Shown here one piece after another: positions 1 through 8,199 of a stretch of 64,000 nucleotides of DNA. Every line of letters starts with the position of its first letter. Position 1 is the stretch's first letter. The notes below the pieces were generated by a model. That model was not told the DNA's origin. It did no database searches and was given only the letters and a program-made list of their open reading frames with translations. The translations under genes and the position numbers were made by a program. Source of the DNA: Devosia equisanguinis. GTDB taxonomy: Bacteria > Pseudomonadota > Alphaproteobacteria > Rhizobiales > Devosiaceae. The stretch is from contig NZ_UZWD01000038.1 of NCBI RefSeq assembly GCF_900631955.1, forward strand, positions 124,001-188,000. The letters are read 5' to 3'.

Positions 1-578
1 GCCACGGCGGCATCGCCATGCATCTCCATCTGGTTGAACCAGTCGGTATAGGTGCCCTTGGTCAAAGGATCGACGAAGGCCACCTTGGCGCGCCACTCCG
101 GCAAGGTCAGCTGCCAAATGTTGGTGACGGGGCAGCTCTCATAGACCTCTGTGTTGTAGGCCCACACATTGGCATTGGTGGAAATGGCCAGCGGGTTCTG
201 GAAGCCCGGCGCGATCTTGTCAGCCAAATCGGCCGGCAGCCAGCTTTCGACAAAGCCATTCGGCAGCAGTTGCGCCATGACCGCCGGTGCATCGGTGATC
301 AGCGCCACGTCACCCTGGACATTGTTGGCCTGGCTCTCCCGGATGATCATCTCCAGCTGACTATTGGCCGAAACTTTCTGGCCCACGGCCTTGAGCCCGT
401 ACTTGGCCTCGAAATTGGCGGCCATGTCGACGATCTTGCCGGTGCTGTCATAGACGGTGATCGGCGGCTCGTTCTTGGCGGCAGCGAGCAATTCGTCCAC
501 CGTTTGGGCCATTGCCGGACCGGCCATCAAGCCGGCCGCGGCAGACAGCAGCAGGGCTCGTTTGAGATTTGTGTTCAC
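1..578 (-). CDS. ABC transporter periplasmic substrate-binding protein, copy A (3' end outside window)
   Basis: Reading leftward from a GTG at 578 with the Shine-Dalgarno GGAGGGAAG just upstream, this encodes about 192 residues before the window ends. Residues 1-25 are a signal peptide ending in an A-x-A cleavage site (GPAMA), so the protein is periplasmic. It aligns by eye along its whole visible length with two other proteins at 7028-8134 and 8200-9297, sharing STGKIVD, the CPVTNIWQLT segment and a DPL..Y.DWFNQM segment. The family is the Fe3+/2-aminoethylphosphonate/sugar-phosphate type of binding protein (FbpA/AfuA-like). No transporter membrane genes adjoin it here, but operator copies at 662-677 and 698-713 precede it. 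It probably feeds the permease/ATPase pair at 9333-12304. The ligand cannot be read from sequence. Confidence 0.85.
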   Translation of the reverse strand, partial: MNTNLKRALLLSAAAGLMAGPAMAQTVDELLAAAKNEPPITVYDSTGKIVDMAANFEAKYGLKAVGQKVSANSQLEMIIRESQANNVQGDVALITDAPAVMAQLLPNGFVESWLPADLADKIAPGFQNPLAISTNANVWAYNTEVYESCPVTNIWQLTLPEWRAKVAFVDPLTKGTYTDWFNQMEMHGDAAV

Positions 579-661
579 AGCTTCCCTCCTCCGAAAATCA
601 CCGCTCGCGGCGAAACGCCCTGCGGTCCGTGGGTGCGCCCCATATTGTTTTCGGCCGCGCC

Positions 662-677
662 TTGCACGGCTGTTCAC
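662..677. promoter_or_regulatory. Weaker operator copy upstream of binding protein A
   Basis: TTGCACGGCTGTTCAC matches 13 of 16 positions of the perfect palindrome seen at 6898-6913. Its centre is 36 bp from the better copy at 698-713, and it lies 84 bp upstream of the GTG at 578. It was found by eye and is likely the second of a pair of sites for the LacI-family regulator at 2738-3754. Confidence 0.45.
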
Positions 678-697
678 GATCAAAAGTTGAGCTCAAC

Positions 698-713
698 TTG
701 CACTGCATTGCAA
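698..713. promoter_or_regulatory. Operator (TTGCA-N6-TGCAA) upstream of binding protein A
   Basis: TTGCACTGCATTGCAA has perfect TTGCA/TGCAA arms with a 6-bp centre. It belongs to the same motif class as sites at 2554-2569, 6898-6913 and 12492-12507. It lies 120 bp upstream of the start of the binding protein, in the 265-bp gap 579-843. A different perfect 16-bp palindrome (AAGTTGAGCTCAACTT, 684-699) touches its left end. I saw no convincing -35/-10 pair for the leftward promoter. Confidence 0.65.
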
Positions 714-843
714 CAGACAAATTCCAAAACTGATGGGTGGTGGAATAAAAATTCCGCTACGATGCAGCGAACTTTTGTCTTGGCATATGAGGCGCGTAGT
801 TCGGCCGTGCCGGAGAGGGGTGGAGTGGTAGGGGTAGAGGCGA

Positions 844-2499
844 CTAATCACCCTTGGCGCTACGCAGCCGACTTTCGTCAAGCAGGCCAATTTCCTCGAG
901 GATAGGATAGGCTACTGACGCGAGATGTGCATTGACGCGCTTGAGGTCGCGCAGCAGGTCCAGATGAATCGAACTGGTCTCGACGCTCTCCGTCCGTCCG
1001 GCACGCATGCGTGCCATGTGCAAGCCGGCAGACCGTGCCTCAAGCCTGCGGATTTCGATTTTCTGGGCGAGCAGTCGCTTGGCAATATCAGGATCACGTG
1101 ACATAAAAATGGCCTGCGCCAGCTGCAGATTGTCCCGCGTGTACTGGAAAAATTCGGAGATTTCTGCCAGTCCCTCTGGGGACAAAGAAAGTTTCTTACG
1201 TGCCTTTTTGGCGGCGATCTCGGCGAGGCCTCGCTTGATGATGTCCCCAACATGCTCAAGATTAATGGCGTAGGAAATCACCTCGCTAGCGCGGCGGGCA
1301 TCGTCTTCTTCGAGATCGAGGCGGCTGATGCGCGCGACATAGAGCTTGATGGCCTCGTGCAGCCGGTCCACCTCTTCTTCCTGGCGCGATACCAGAGCAT
1401 AGGTCGCCTCGTCGCCATCACGCAGAGAGCGCTGCGTCTGATCGAGCATAGAACCGATGAGGTCGCCCATACGCAGGGTTTCCCGCGCAGCCACGGCAAT
1501 GGCCATGTCGGGTGACGACATGAGTCCCTCGTCGAGATAGGTTTGTGCTTCGCCGTCGGCGTCGGCACGCGCCGGCAGCAGGAGTTCCGCCAGCTTCGTG
1601 ACCGGCCCAAGGAGAGGCAGAAACACGAGGAGCAGAACCGCGCTGAATCCCAGATGCGCGGCGGCGACGAAGGCCGCAGGATCAGTAAACCAGCGCGACA
1701 ACAGTTCGGCCAATGGCGCAGCAAAAATCAGCACCACCATGGCACCACTGCTGCGCACCAGCAGATTTGCAAGGGTCAGGCGGCGGGCCGGCAGCCCCTC
1801 GGAACGCACTGCCAGGTAAGGGGGTATGGCCCCGCCCAAATTGGCGCCAGCGACCAGCCATAGCGCCAGTTCCGGTCCGACGACGCCAGCGGCTGCCAGC
1901 ATCATGACCAGAACCACGACGGCGAGCGAAGACGACGCCATGACCGCCAGCCCGGCCGAAAGAATAACGGCAAAGACCGGCGCCTCGCCCAAGGCAGCAA
2001 GGACAGTGATGAGAGTCTCGGATTCGCGCAACGGCGCGGTTACGCCCCCCAAGAGTTGCAGCGCGAGCAGCATCAGTCCAAGCCCGATAATCGCGCGCCC
2101 GAGATTGCGGTTGCGGCTTCCCTGCGAGAGATTAAACAGCATGACGCCGCAGAAGAGCAGCGCACTGCCGACCCAATGAATATCGGCCGATAGGACGAGC
2201 GCGACCACGGCGGTGCCGAAATTGGCGCCCAGCATCATGGCCTGGGCCATGCGGGGGCGAATAATGTCACGGGCAGTGAACGAGGCAATGATTACCGCTG
2301 TCGCCGTGCTTGATTGCAGGCCCAGGGTCACCAGGAACCCCCAGAACGCCGCCATGAATCGGTTGGCTGTGCTTCGTCCCAGACGCTGGCGGAGCACTGT
2401 CCCATAGGCCCTCAGCACGCCGGTCTTGATCATGCGCAGACCCCAGAGCAGCAACGCGGCCGCGCCCAGCAGATCAACCAAACCTATGGTGGATTCCAA
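844..2499 (-). CDS. Na/Pi cotransporter family protein with C-terminal PhoU-like domain
   Basis: The N-terminal two thirds is an inverted-repeat membrane transporter of the NptA/PNaS family: hydrophobic helices start at about residue 8, the first repeat carries a QSSTA motif, and the second repeat has a divergent ASSSLA. The last ~200 residues are charged helices of the PhoU type. Family members move phosphate with sodium; YjbB-like bacterial members export Pi. I chose TTG 2499 because GGAGAGGGG lies 8 nt upstream. An upstream TTG at 2535 has no ribosome site and coincides with the start point predicted from a candidate promoter (TTGCAA 2569-2564, 16 bp, TAATGC 2547-2542). That promoter overlaps the operator at 2554-2569. 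An export role is inferred from the phosphatase genes in the same regulon. Confidence 0.88.
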   Translation of the reverse strand: MESTIGLVDLLGAAALLLWGLRMIKTGVLRAYGTVLRQRLGRSTANRFMAAFWGFLVTLGLQSSTATAVIIASFTARDIIRPRMAQAMMLGANFGTAVVALVLSADIHWVGSALLFCGVMLFNLSQGSRNRNLGRAIIGLGLMLLALQLLGGVTAPLRESETLITVLAALGEAPVFAVILSAGLAVMASSSLAVVVLVMMLAAAGVVGPELALWLVAGANLGGAIPPYLAVRSEGLPARRLTLANLLVRSSGAMVVLIFAAPLAELLSRWFTDPAAFVAAAHLGFSAVLLLVFLPLLGPVTKLAELLLPARADADGEAQTYLDEGLMSSPDMAIAVAARETLRMGDLIGSMLDQTQRSLRDGDEATYALVSRQEEEVDRLHEAIKLYVARISRLDLEEDDARRASEVISYAINLEHVGDIIKRGLAEIAAKKARKKLSLSPEGLAEISEFFQYTRDNLQLAQAIFMSRDPDIAKRLLAQKIEIRRLEARSAGLHMARMRAGRTESVETSSIHLDLLRDLKRVNAHLASVAYPILEEIGLLDESRLRSAKGD

Positions 2500-2553
2500 A
2501 ACCCTACCCCTCTCCAAGCAGACGGCTTCAGCCAAAGGAGAGCATTACACGCA

Positions 2554-2569
2554 TTGCACAGCTTTGCAA
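2554..2569. promoter_or_regulatory. Operator overlapping the promoter of the Na/Pi transporter gene
   Basis: TTGCACAGCTTTGCAA is identical to the site at 12492-12507. Read on the minus strand, its first six bases could serve as the -35 hexamer (TTGCAA) of a promoter whose -10 is TAATGC at 2547-2542, so a bound LacI-type repressor would block RNA polymerase. It also lies about 125 bp from the neighbouring site at 2693-2708, making this intergenic region doubly occupied. Confidence 0.7.
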
Positions 2570-2692
2570 CAAGCTCGCCCTGGGTTATGACAGCGGTGGC
2601 GATCAGCCGGCATAAATTGCATCGAAGCTGCGGATTTCCGAGGCTTTTGAGGCGGCGGTGCGGTGCGTCGGCAGGAAACGGTAACAGGTTTG

Positions 2693-2708
2693 CAGCAAAA
2701 CTGTGCAA
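2693..2708. promoter_or_regulatory. Operator copy upstream of the LacI-family regulator gene
   Basis: On the minus strand this reads TTGCACAGTTTTGCTG, 13 of 16 matches to TTGCACAGCTTTGCAA. It ends 29 bp before the regulator's ATG at 2738, between the gene and its probable promoter or inside it. Autoregulation is the usual arrangement for this family and is the likely meaning here. Confidence 0.5.
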
Positions 2709-2737
2709 CAAGCACAGCGCCCTGAGGAGGAGCACAG

Positions 2738-3754
2738 ATGTCCAAGGTCAAGACGAAGCCGCGCAAGGCCTCTGTCAGCGCCGACAAGGTCGCCGAGCTT
2801 GCCGGCGTGTCGCGCTCTGCGGTCTCAAGAGCCTTCACAGATGGCGCGAGCGTATCGCCAGAGACGAGGGCCAAGGTGCTCGCGGCGGCCGACCAGTTGG
2901 GATATCACGTAAATCACCTTGCGCGCGGCCTGCTCTGGCATCGCACCGGAATTGTCTGCCTTATCGTGGCCGGCATGCAGGCCCCCTTCCAGGCTTCCAT
3001 CGTCGAAATCATCACGCGACGGCTGCAGGCCATCGGTAAGGTGGTGATGGTGCTCAACACCTCGGGCGAAGCGGAAGGCGTTGAAGCGGCATTGCGGCAG
3101 ACGCTCAACTATCGCGCCGATGCCACCGTAGTCATTTCCGGGACGCCGCCGGCATCGCTGGTCAAGACCTGTCTCGAAAACGGCCAACGCGTCATTCTCA
3201 TCAACCGCGCCGACCCGATCAAAGGGCCGGAATTCATTTCGGTCGAGAATAGAACCCCGGCCCTTGAGGCCTGCCTGATGCTGAAGCGCGCCGGTTGCCG
3301 CCGCGTCGCCGTGATCAATTCCACAGCAGGCACGCCCGGCCTGGAAATGCGCGAAAAGACTTTTGTCGAGGCGGCCGCCGAGCATGGCCTGGAGGTCAGC
3401 GTCTCACGTGCCGGGCCGACCGGCTATCAGACCGGCGTGGACAGCGCGCGGCAGGTGCTGGCCACCTCGCGCCGCCCGGATGGCGTGTTTTGCGTCACCG
3501 ACCTCTTGGCGCTGGGGTTCATGGATACGGCGCGGCTCGAATTCCGCATGAACATCCCAGAGGATCTCTGCGTTATAGGCTTCGACGACATCCCCGAAGC
3601 CGGATGGCTCGGTTACGAGCTCACCACGTTCCGCCAGCCGCTGTCCGAGATCGCCGACCACATCGTCGCCATCGTGGAGAAGGAAGATGCCGAGCCCGGA
3701 CAGCCGGTCGTGCTGCCGACGCAGGTGGTGTGGCGCAAGACTGTGCGGCCCTGA
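2738..3754 (+). CDS. LacI-family transcriptional regulator
   Basis: The 338-residue product has an N-terminal LacI helix-turn-helix at about residues 13-60, with VAELAGVSRSAVSRAF and VSPETRAKVLAAADQLGY, followed by the hinge helix. A periplasmic-binding-protein-like sensor domain fills the rest. The usual YRPN of the hinge is YHVN. The ATG at 2738 follows GAGGAGGAG. The gene is divergent from the Na/Pi transporter and convergent (6-bp gap) with the phosphoesterase. Operators around it and in front of the transporter and phosphatase genes make it the obvious candidate regulator of the cluster. The effector is unknown; for this family it is commonly a sugar or related small molecule, possibly the imported compound or its dephosphorylated product. 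Confidence 0.9.
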   Translation: MSKVKTKPRKASVSADKVAELAGVSRSAVSRAFTDGASVSPETRAKVLAAADQLGYHVNHLARGLLWHRTGIVCLIVAGMQAPFQASIVEIITRRLQAIGKVVMVLNTSGEAEGVEAALRQTLNYRADATVVISGTPPASLVKTCLENGQRVILINRADPIKGPEFISVENRTPALEACLMLKRAGCRRVAVINSTAGTPGLEMREKTFVEAAAEHGLEVSVSRAGPTGYQTGVDSARQVLATSRRPDGVFCVTDLLALGFMDTARLEFRMNIPEDLCVIGFDDIPEAGWLGYELTTFRQPLSEIADHIVAIVEKEDAEPGQPVVLPTQVVWRKTVRP

Positions 3755-3760
3755 ACGCGA

Positions 3761-5374
3761 CTACGCGACCGCCCTGCCCTGTTCTGCACCACCCTCGATG
3801 ATGTCAAGGTTCGGCATGATGGCGAAGTCGATACTCGGCTGCCGGTTCATATAGAGACCCAAAAGGTCCACGATCACCGCCATGCGAGCGGCAAGCTCAG
3901 TCTCGGGCTCGGCACGCGGACCAGACACCAGGCGCTGATAGAGCGCCACGCGCTCTGCTGCAATGTCGGGCAAGGCCAAAGCGCCTGCCTTGCGGAACCG
4001 ATACCAGTCTTCCACCATGCACAACATGGAGAAGTCGTTGACGACTGGCAGGGTCACGCCGAGCAATTTCAGCAGGTCGGATACCTTGGCGCTCTGCACG
4101 AATGCCTCGAGGTCGGACGGCCATTCGCGCGGCAGATAGCGACGGCGGACAAGGTGGCAGAGATGACGGTTGAGGAACTGACCATGGTCAACCGCCTTGC
4201 TCGCAGCGGGCGCCGCCCGATGCATATGCGCAGCTTCGGCGCGATAGGCGGCGAAGGCGATGTCATGCCCCTCGACGCGACGCAATGGAAGCGTGCGGAC
4301 ATGGGTCGCAGTCGGCGTCATATCGATGATTTTTAGCCCGGCTCCATAGCCAACCGGAGACGGCACGGCGATGTTGACGAAACCACCGGCGGTCGAGCGA
4401 TAGCGCGCGGTGTCGTTAACGTGCAAATGGCCGGAAAAATGTAGTTTGATGCCAGTGGCCGCCAGAGCTTCAGCAACACTCAGGTCTGGAATGCGCTGCG
4501 CGAGGCCGTTTGCGCCGAACACCGGAATTTCTGTCGCGGCGCTATTGCCCAAGACATCAAGCGGAGGATAGTGCGAAAAAGCGACCAGGTGCTTGCCCAG
4601 TCGACGCGCGCGTGACGCCACATCGGTGATCCAGCCCAAAAGGTGCGGGCGATGCTTTGCCACGACATCCCAGCCAAGCTTGCTGGGATCGAGAAAATGC
4701 ATGGGATCAGTGAAATCGGTGGCATCGTCGCGGGGAATGCAGACATTGGCGTCGATGGAAAGCACCCAAAGGCCGTCCAGCGGTTCGACCAGATAGGACG
4801 CATCAATCATATCACAGGCAGTGTGTCCGTTCGGGCTCGTTGTCCTGTAGCTGCGCGCCTGCCAGTCCGGATCGTGGCCGAACGGCGTCTCCCAGTGGCG
4901 ATCGGCCGCGTCCGGGGTAAAGCCCAAGCCGGAGAGGATTTGCAAGGCCTCGCCACTGCCCAGGGTGGCAGCTTCAGCGGAGGCCGCGCTGTCCACGGCC
5001 ACACGCATACCGTCGGCGGCAAGGAACGTCTTGCGCTGCGGTCGGCCATCGATAGCAAAGAAGTCGTGATTGCCGGGGGTCATCAAAACCCTCAGGCCAT
5101 GGCGCTTCCGAAACTCAGCAATGATAGAAAGCGCCTTGTCGATGTTCGGTCGCTGGCCATCATCGGTGAGGTCGCCAACCAGAACAACAATCTTGGCGCC
5201 TGCCTCGACCGCCGCTGTCAGCGCGGCACGAAACGCGGGCACACTCTCGTTGAAGATGCGGGTCGATTGCCCGGTCTCGCCGAAACTGCGGATGGCACCC
5301 GGCAGGCCTGACCCTGTGGGGACCCAATCGCAATCGTGCACATGCGGGTCGGCGATGACTGCAAAACGGATCAC
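3761..5374 (-). CDS. Calcineurin-like metallophosphoesterase
   Basis: The five metal-binding blocks of the family are all present in order: DPHVHD (D9, H11), GDLTDDG (D68), GNHD (N102, H103), SHYP (H268) and GHLH (H316, H318). A two-metal phosphomono- or diesterase is therefore expected. There is no signal peptide, so it is cytoplasmic. Residues after about 370 form a helical extension I do not recognise. The start is GTG 5374, which overlaps the TGA of the upstream phosphatase as GTGA; the open frame continues 40 codons further upstream but that stretch overlaps the neighbour. It is the last gene of a three-phosphatase operon. The natural substrate is not evident. Confidence 0.87.
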   Translation of the reverse strand: MIRFAVIADPHVHDCDWVPTGSGLPGAIRSFGETGQSTRIFNESVPAFRAALTAAVEAGAKIVVLVGDLTDDGQRPNIDKALSIIAEFRKRHGLRVLMTPGNHDFFAIDGRPQRKTFLAADGMRVAVDSAASAEAATLGSGEALQILSGLGFTPDAADRHWETPFGHDPDWQARSYRTTSPNGHTACDMIDASYLVEPLDGLWVLSIDANVCIPRDDATDFTDPMHFLDPSKLGWDVVAKHRPHLLGWITDVASRARRLGKHLVAFSHYPPLDVLGNSAATEIPVFGANGLAQRIPDLSVAEALAATGIKLHFSGHLHVNDTARYRSTAGGFVNIAVPSPVGYGAGLKIIDMTPTATHVRTLPLRRVEGHDIAFAAYRAEAAHMHRAAPAASKAVDHGQFLNRHLCHLVRRRYLPREWPSDLEAFVQSAKVSDLLKLLGVTLPVVNDFSMLCMVEDWYRFRKAGALALPDIAAERVALYQRLVSGPRAEPETELAARMAVIVDLLGLYMNRQPSIDFAIMPNLDIIEGGAEQGRAVA

Positions 5375-6018
5375 GCCGACGCTCCAGCGACCTTTTTCGC
5401 CTGAGCGGCCGTCCGGTCGGATTCGACGAGATGCACCCAATGGGCGGTGCGCTCGGCGGCAGCGATCAGCATTGGCTTGGGCGTTTCGTGCCACTCGTCA
5501 CGACGCAGTTCGCGTTTGATGCGGACGTGGTCAATGGCGTCGACCAGGCGGGGAAACTGCTCGGGAATATGCAGGTGCAAAAACAGCGCTGCGAGGATCA
5601 CCGAGCGCGACCGGCCGGCCCGACAATTGACCAGGAGATTGCCCCTGGTGCGGGTGGGATAGCTCGGCCGATCCGGCAGGATCTGGTCGAGGGCACCGCG
5701 CAGCTGATAGTAGCCGGCCAGCATCATCGTGTCGGGATTGCCCGGTCCATCGACAATGCCGAGCTTGTAATAGCGGATGGGGGCTGCACCGTAGCCAACG
5801 CGGCTGTCGTGAGAGACCTCGTCGGGCTCGGCGACGTAGTTGAAGTCGAGATTCACGGCGCAATTCAGAACCGTGGAAATGCCATTCTCGAGCAACAGAG
5901 GTACATCGGAGGCGCCTTCGCGGCCGCCGACATAGAGATCGACACCGAAACCAGGCAAGTCTTCATAGACCTTGCTGATATGGGGCCGATCGTAGCGGGG
6001 GCTGGGCTTGTCGCTCAT
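5371..6018 (-). CDS. Dual-specificity-type cysteine phosphatase
   Basis: The 215-residue protein carries the Cys phosphatase signature CX5R as NCRAGRSRS (C132, R138), with a possible general-acid Asp in the IVDGPGNPD loop near residue 90-96. It has no signal peptide. Proteins of this fold remove phosphate from tyrosine, serine/threonine, phosphoinositides or inositol phosphates; sequence alone does not separate these. The ATG at 6018 overlaps the TGA of the inositol-monophosphatase-family gene as ATGA, and its own TGA overlaps the next start as GTGA, so the three genes are translationally coupled. Placement between two small-molecule phosphatases argues for a metabolic rather than protein substrate, which is inference. 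Confidence 0.85.
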   Translation of the reverse strand: MSDKPSPRYDRPHISKVYEDLPGFGVDLYVGGREGASDVPLLLENGISTVLNCAVNLDFNYVAEPDEVSHDSRVGYGAAPIRYYKLGIVDGPGNPDTMMLAGYYQLRGALDQILPDRPSYPTRTRGNLLVNCRAGRSRSVILAALFLHLHIPEQFPRLVDAIDHVRIKRELRRDEWHETPKPMLIAAAERTAHWVHLVESDRTAAQAKKVAGASA

Positions 6019-6860
6019 GCTGTCTTCCTTTGCTGATAGGCCGCGTCGGGCAGTAAATCGATCTCTTCGTGCAGCGGAATACCGGTGGCGCGCGACATGA
6101 CTGTGGCCACGCCAGGTGCTGCAGCCAGGACCGGCGCGCCCTCGGTGAGGCCGTGCACGGCCAGGAAAGGCCCGGTGACGCCGCCTGCCTCGCGCACCAT
6201 GAGCAGACCCGCCAGGCAGTCCCAGGAATTCATGTGCAGTTCGGCATAGCCATCGCTGCGGCCATCGGCAACATAAGCGAGGCCGAGGGCACCACAGGAG
6301 CCACGCCGCACATTGGTACCAGCGACATAGAGCGTCTCGATGGCGGAGAGGTAATTGGCCAGGGGACGACGACCCGACCAGCCCATCTCGACGGATGAGG
6401 CAGCGATATCGTCGACGCCGGAAACATGGATCGGGCGACCGTTGAGCGTGGCGCCGCGCCCCAAGCGCGCCGCATAGGTCTCTTCAAGCACCGGATTGAC
6501 GATGCTGCCGAGCTGCACAGCGCCATTGGCAACAAAGGCGATGGCAACGCAAAAATGCGGAATCGAGCGGGCGAAGTTGGCGGTGCCATCGATGGGATCG
6601 ACCACCCAGGCCTGCTGGCCTGGTATACCACCGCCCTCTTCACCGAGAAAACCGTCTTCGGGAAAGGCATCGGCGATGCGACGCCGCACGAACTCTTCAA
6701 CCTGCCCATCCGTTTCCGTCAGGTAATCCTGCGGCCCCTTGAGACTGACCGCGGCACCGGCTTGGCGCTGGAAACCGGCCAAGGCGATAGACGCCGCCTC
6801 CCTGGTCAGCTGCGCGAGAAACGTTTCACGCCGATCGATGGCGAGCGCATCAAGTGTCAT
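6015..6860 (-). CDS. Inositol-monophosphatase-family phosphatase
   Basis: The 281-residue protein shows the Mg-dependent IMPase/FBPase/CysQ motifs: GEE at 73-75, WVVDPIDGTANF at 85-96 with metal ligands D88 and D91, and SWD with D214 near the C terminus. The family hydrolyses inositol phosphates, sugar phosphates, histidinol phosphate or PAP in the cytoplasm. The ATG at 6860 follows AAGGA. It is the first gene of the phosphatase operon, downstream of the perfect operator palindrome at 6898-6913. Because SuhB-like housekeeping copies usually stand elsewhere, this one is probably dedicated to the compound imported by the neighbouring ABC system. Confidence 0.88.
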   Translation of the reverse strand: MTLDALAIDRRETFLAQLTREAASIALAGFQRQAGAAVSLKGPQDYLTETDGQVEEFVRRRIADAFPEDGFLGEEGGGIPGQQAWVVDPIDGTANFARSIPHFCVAIAFVANGAVQLGSIVNPVLEETYAARLGRGATLNGRPIHVSGVDDIAASSVEMGWSGRRPLANYLSAIETLYVAGTNVRRGSCGALGLAYVADGRSDGYAELHMNSWDCLAGLLMVREAGGVTGPFLAVHGLTEGAPVLAAAPGVATVMSRATGIPLHEEIDLLPDAAYQQRKTA

Positions 6861-6897
6861 TTGGGAGATTCCTTCATTGGCCGCACCTTGCTGATTA

Positions 6898-6913
6898 TTG
6901 CACAGCTGTGCAA
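6898..6913. promoter_or_regulatory. Perfect palindromic operator upstream of the phosphatase operon
   Basis: TTGCACAGCTGTGCAA equals its own reverse complement over all 16 bases, the strongest copy of the motif. It lies 38 bp upstream of the ATG at 6860. An extra half-site TTGCAA is at 6921-6926. The binding protein gene to its right ends at 7028 on the same strand, so the site controls the phosphatase operon. Confidence 0.72.
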
Positions 6914-6993
6914 CCTAAATTTGCAACCGTTTCGAGACAGTGTCGTGATGGTTATGCCGTTCGCTGAGAGGTCCAATGCGGCGGGGCGTAAGC

Positions 6994-7016
6994 GGGCCGG
7001 GCAAAATGCCCGGCCC
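6994..7016 (-). terminator. Hairpin after binding protein B
   Basis: GGGCCGGGCA and TGCCCGGCCC form a perfect 10-bp stem around an AAA loop, beginning 11 nt after the TAA at 7028. No U-run follows on the minus strand, so it may be a weak terminator or a 3' end stabiliser. It separates the transporter operon from the phosphatase operon. Confidence 0.6.
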
Positions 7017-7027
7017 AACCCGGTGCA

Positions 7028-8134
7028 TTAGCGCTTGTAGTGAATGCGCCAGAAATCCTGCCAGTCCTGACGGGTGTCCCAATCATCAAGACCGCTGGCG
7101 GCGTTGTAGGTCAGTAGTTCATCTAGATGCTCACCGATCCCGGAAGGTTCATCGCCAGGCAGGCCAACTGTGGTGTTCGACGATACCTTGCCATCCTCGG
7201 CCTGTGGGGCGATGCCTTCAGCGGTCATCACGTAGTGAATGAACAGCTTTGCGGCATTTGGGCTATCGGTGCCCTTGACGATGACGCCCACTGTGGCGTT
7301 GGCGAAGCCGATGATAGGGTTCATTCCCGAGCAGAGGCCAAGGGTGAAGCCAGCGCCCTCATTGTCACGGAATTTGGCCGCCGACACCAGACCTACAAAC
7401 GGCTCGGTCTGTCCAGGTGCCGCCACAGCTTCGGCTGCTGAAGAGTCGGAATCGGTGAGCAATGGCCCGTTAGCGGCAAGCGCGGCGACAAAAGCCTCGG
7501 CGGCACTGTCGAATTCACTCTCAATCGGCTTGCCGTACTGCGCCTGATAGGCGGCAGCGATACGGTCGTCGGCATAGCTGCGCATCTGGTTGAACCAGTC
7601 AGTATAGCTGGGCTTACCGAGCGGGTCCTGCATCGACACCCTGCCCTTCCATTCGGGCTCGGTCAGTTGCCAGATATTTGTCACCGGGCAAGTATCGAAC
7701 AGCGCGGTATTGTAGGTAAAGATGTTCGGGCTCGAGACCACCAGCAAGGGATTGCGCGCCTCGGGTTTGATATCGGCCTCGAGGTCGGGGGGCACCCAGC
7801 TCTCGACAAACCCGGCGGGCAGCAACTGGCCGATCACGGCCGCAGGATCGGCAATGAGCGACACGTCGGTCTGCACATTGCCGGACTGAACTTCGCGAAT
7901 GATGGTCTCCATCTGCGCGGTGGCCTTGGACTTGGTGCCAATCGCCTCGATGCCATACTTGGCGCTGAACCCCTCGGCGATGTCGACAATCTTGCCGGTG
8001 CTGTCGAACACGGTCAGCGGCGGCTCCGCACGGGCGGCCTCGATCAGTGCATCGAGGTCAAAATCCTGCGCGATCGCGCCTGATGTCAAAAGCAGCGCCA
8101 GTCCAGTGGCAGTAGCAAAGCTGCGTCGTTTCAT
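7028..8134 (-). CDS. ABC transporter periplasmic substrate-binding protein, copy B
   Basis: The 368-residue protein begins at ATG 8134 behind GGAGGAGAAATC; the frame stays open further upstream but overlaps the preceding gene. Residues 1-20 are a signal peptide (GAIA/QDF). The rest is a periplasmic binding protein closely related to copies A and C, sharing STGKIVD, CPVTNIWQLT, GxLL.DS and a C-terminal RQDWQDFW motif. It follows copy C by 65 bp within the transporter operon, with a strong hairpin between them. Two binding proteins in one operon suggests a broadened ligand range for one membrane complex. I see no clear Tyr-Tyr iron-binding pair, so ferric iron is not specifically supported. Confidence 0.88.
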   Translation of the reverse strand: MKRRSFATATGLALLLTSGAIAQDFDLDALIEAARAEPPLTVFDSTGKIVDIAEGFSAKYGIEAIGTKSKATAQMETIIREVQSGNVQTDVSLIADPAAVIGQLLPAGFVESWVPPDLEADIKPEARNPLLVVSSPNIFTYNTALFDTCPVTNIWQLTEPEWKGRVSMQDPLGKPSYTDWFNQMRSYADDRIAAAYQAQYGKPIESEFDSAAEAFVAALAANGPLLTDSDSSAAEAVAAPGQTEPFVGLVSAAKFRDNEGAGFTLGLCSGMNPIIGFANATVGVIVKGTDSPNAAKLFIHYVMTAEGIAPQAEDGKVSSNTTVGLPGDEPSGIGEHLDELLTYNAASGLDDWDTRQDWQDFWRIHYKR

Positions 8135-8155
8135 GATTTCTCCTCCAGGAAATCG

Positions 8156-8188
8156 CCGCGCCACCCAACTCCTCCTCGGGTGGCGCGG
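8156..8188 (-). terminator. Strong hairpin between binding protein genes C and B
   Basis: CCGCGCCACCC (8156-8166) and GGGTGGCGCGG (8178-8188) pair perfectly over 11 bp around an 11-nt loop, 12 nt after the TAA of copy C. With no U-run behind it, it probably protects the upstream message or lets only part of transcription proceed into copy B, a common way to set binding-protein excess. Confidence 0.6.
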
Positions 8189-8199
8189 ATACACATTGG

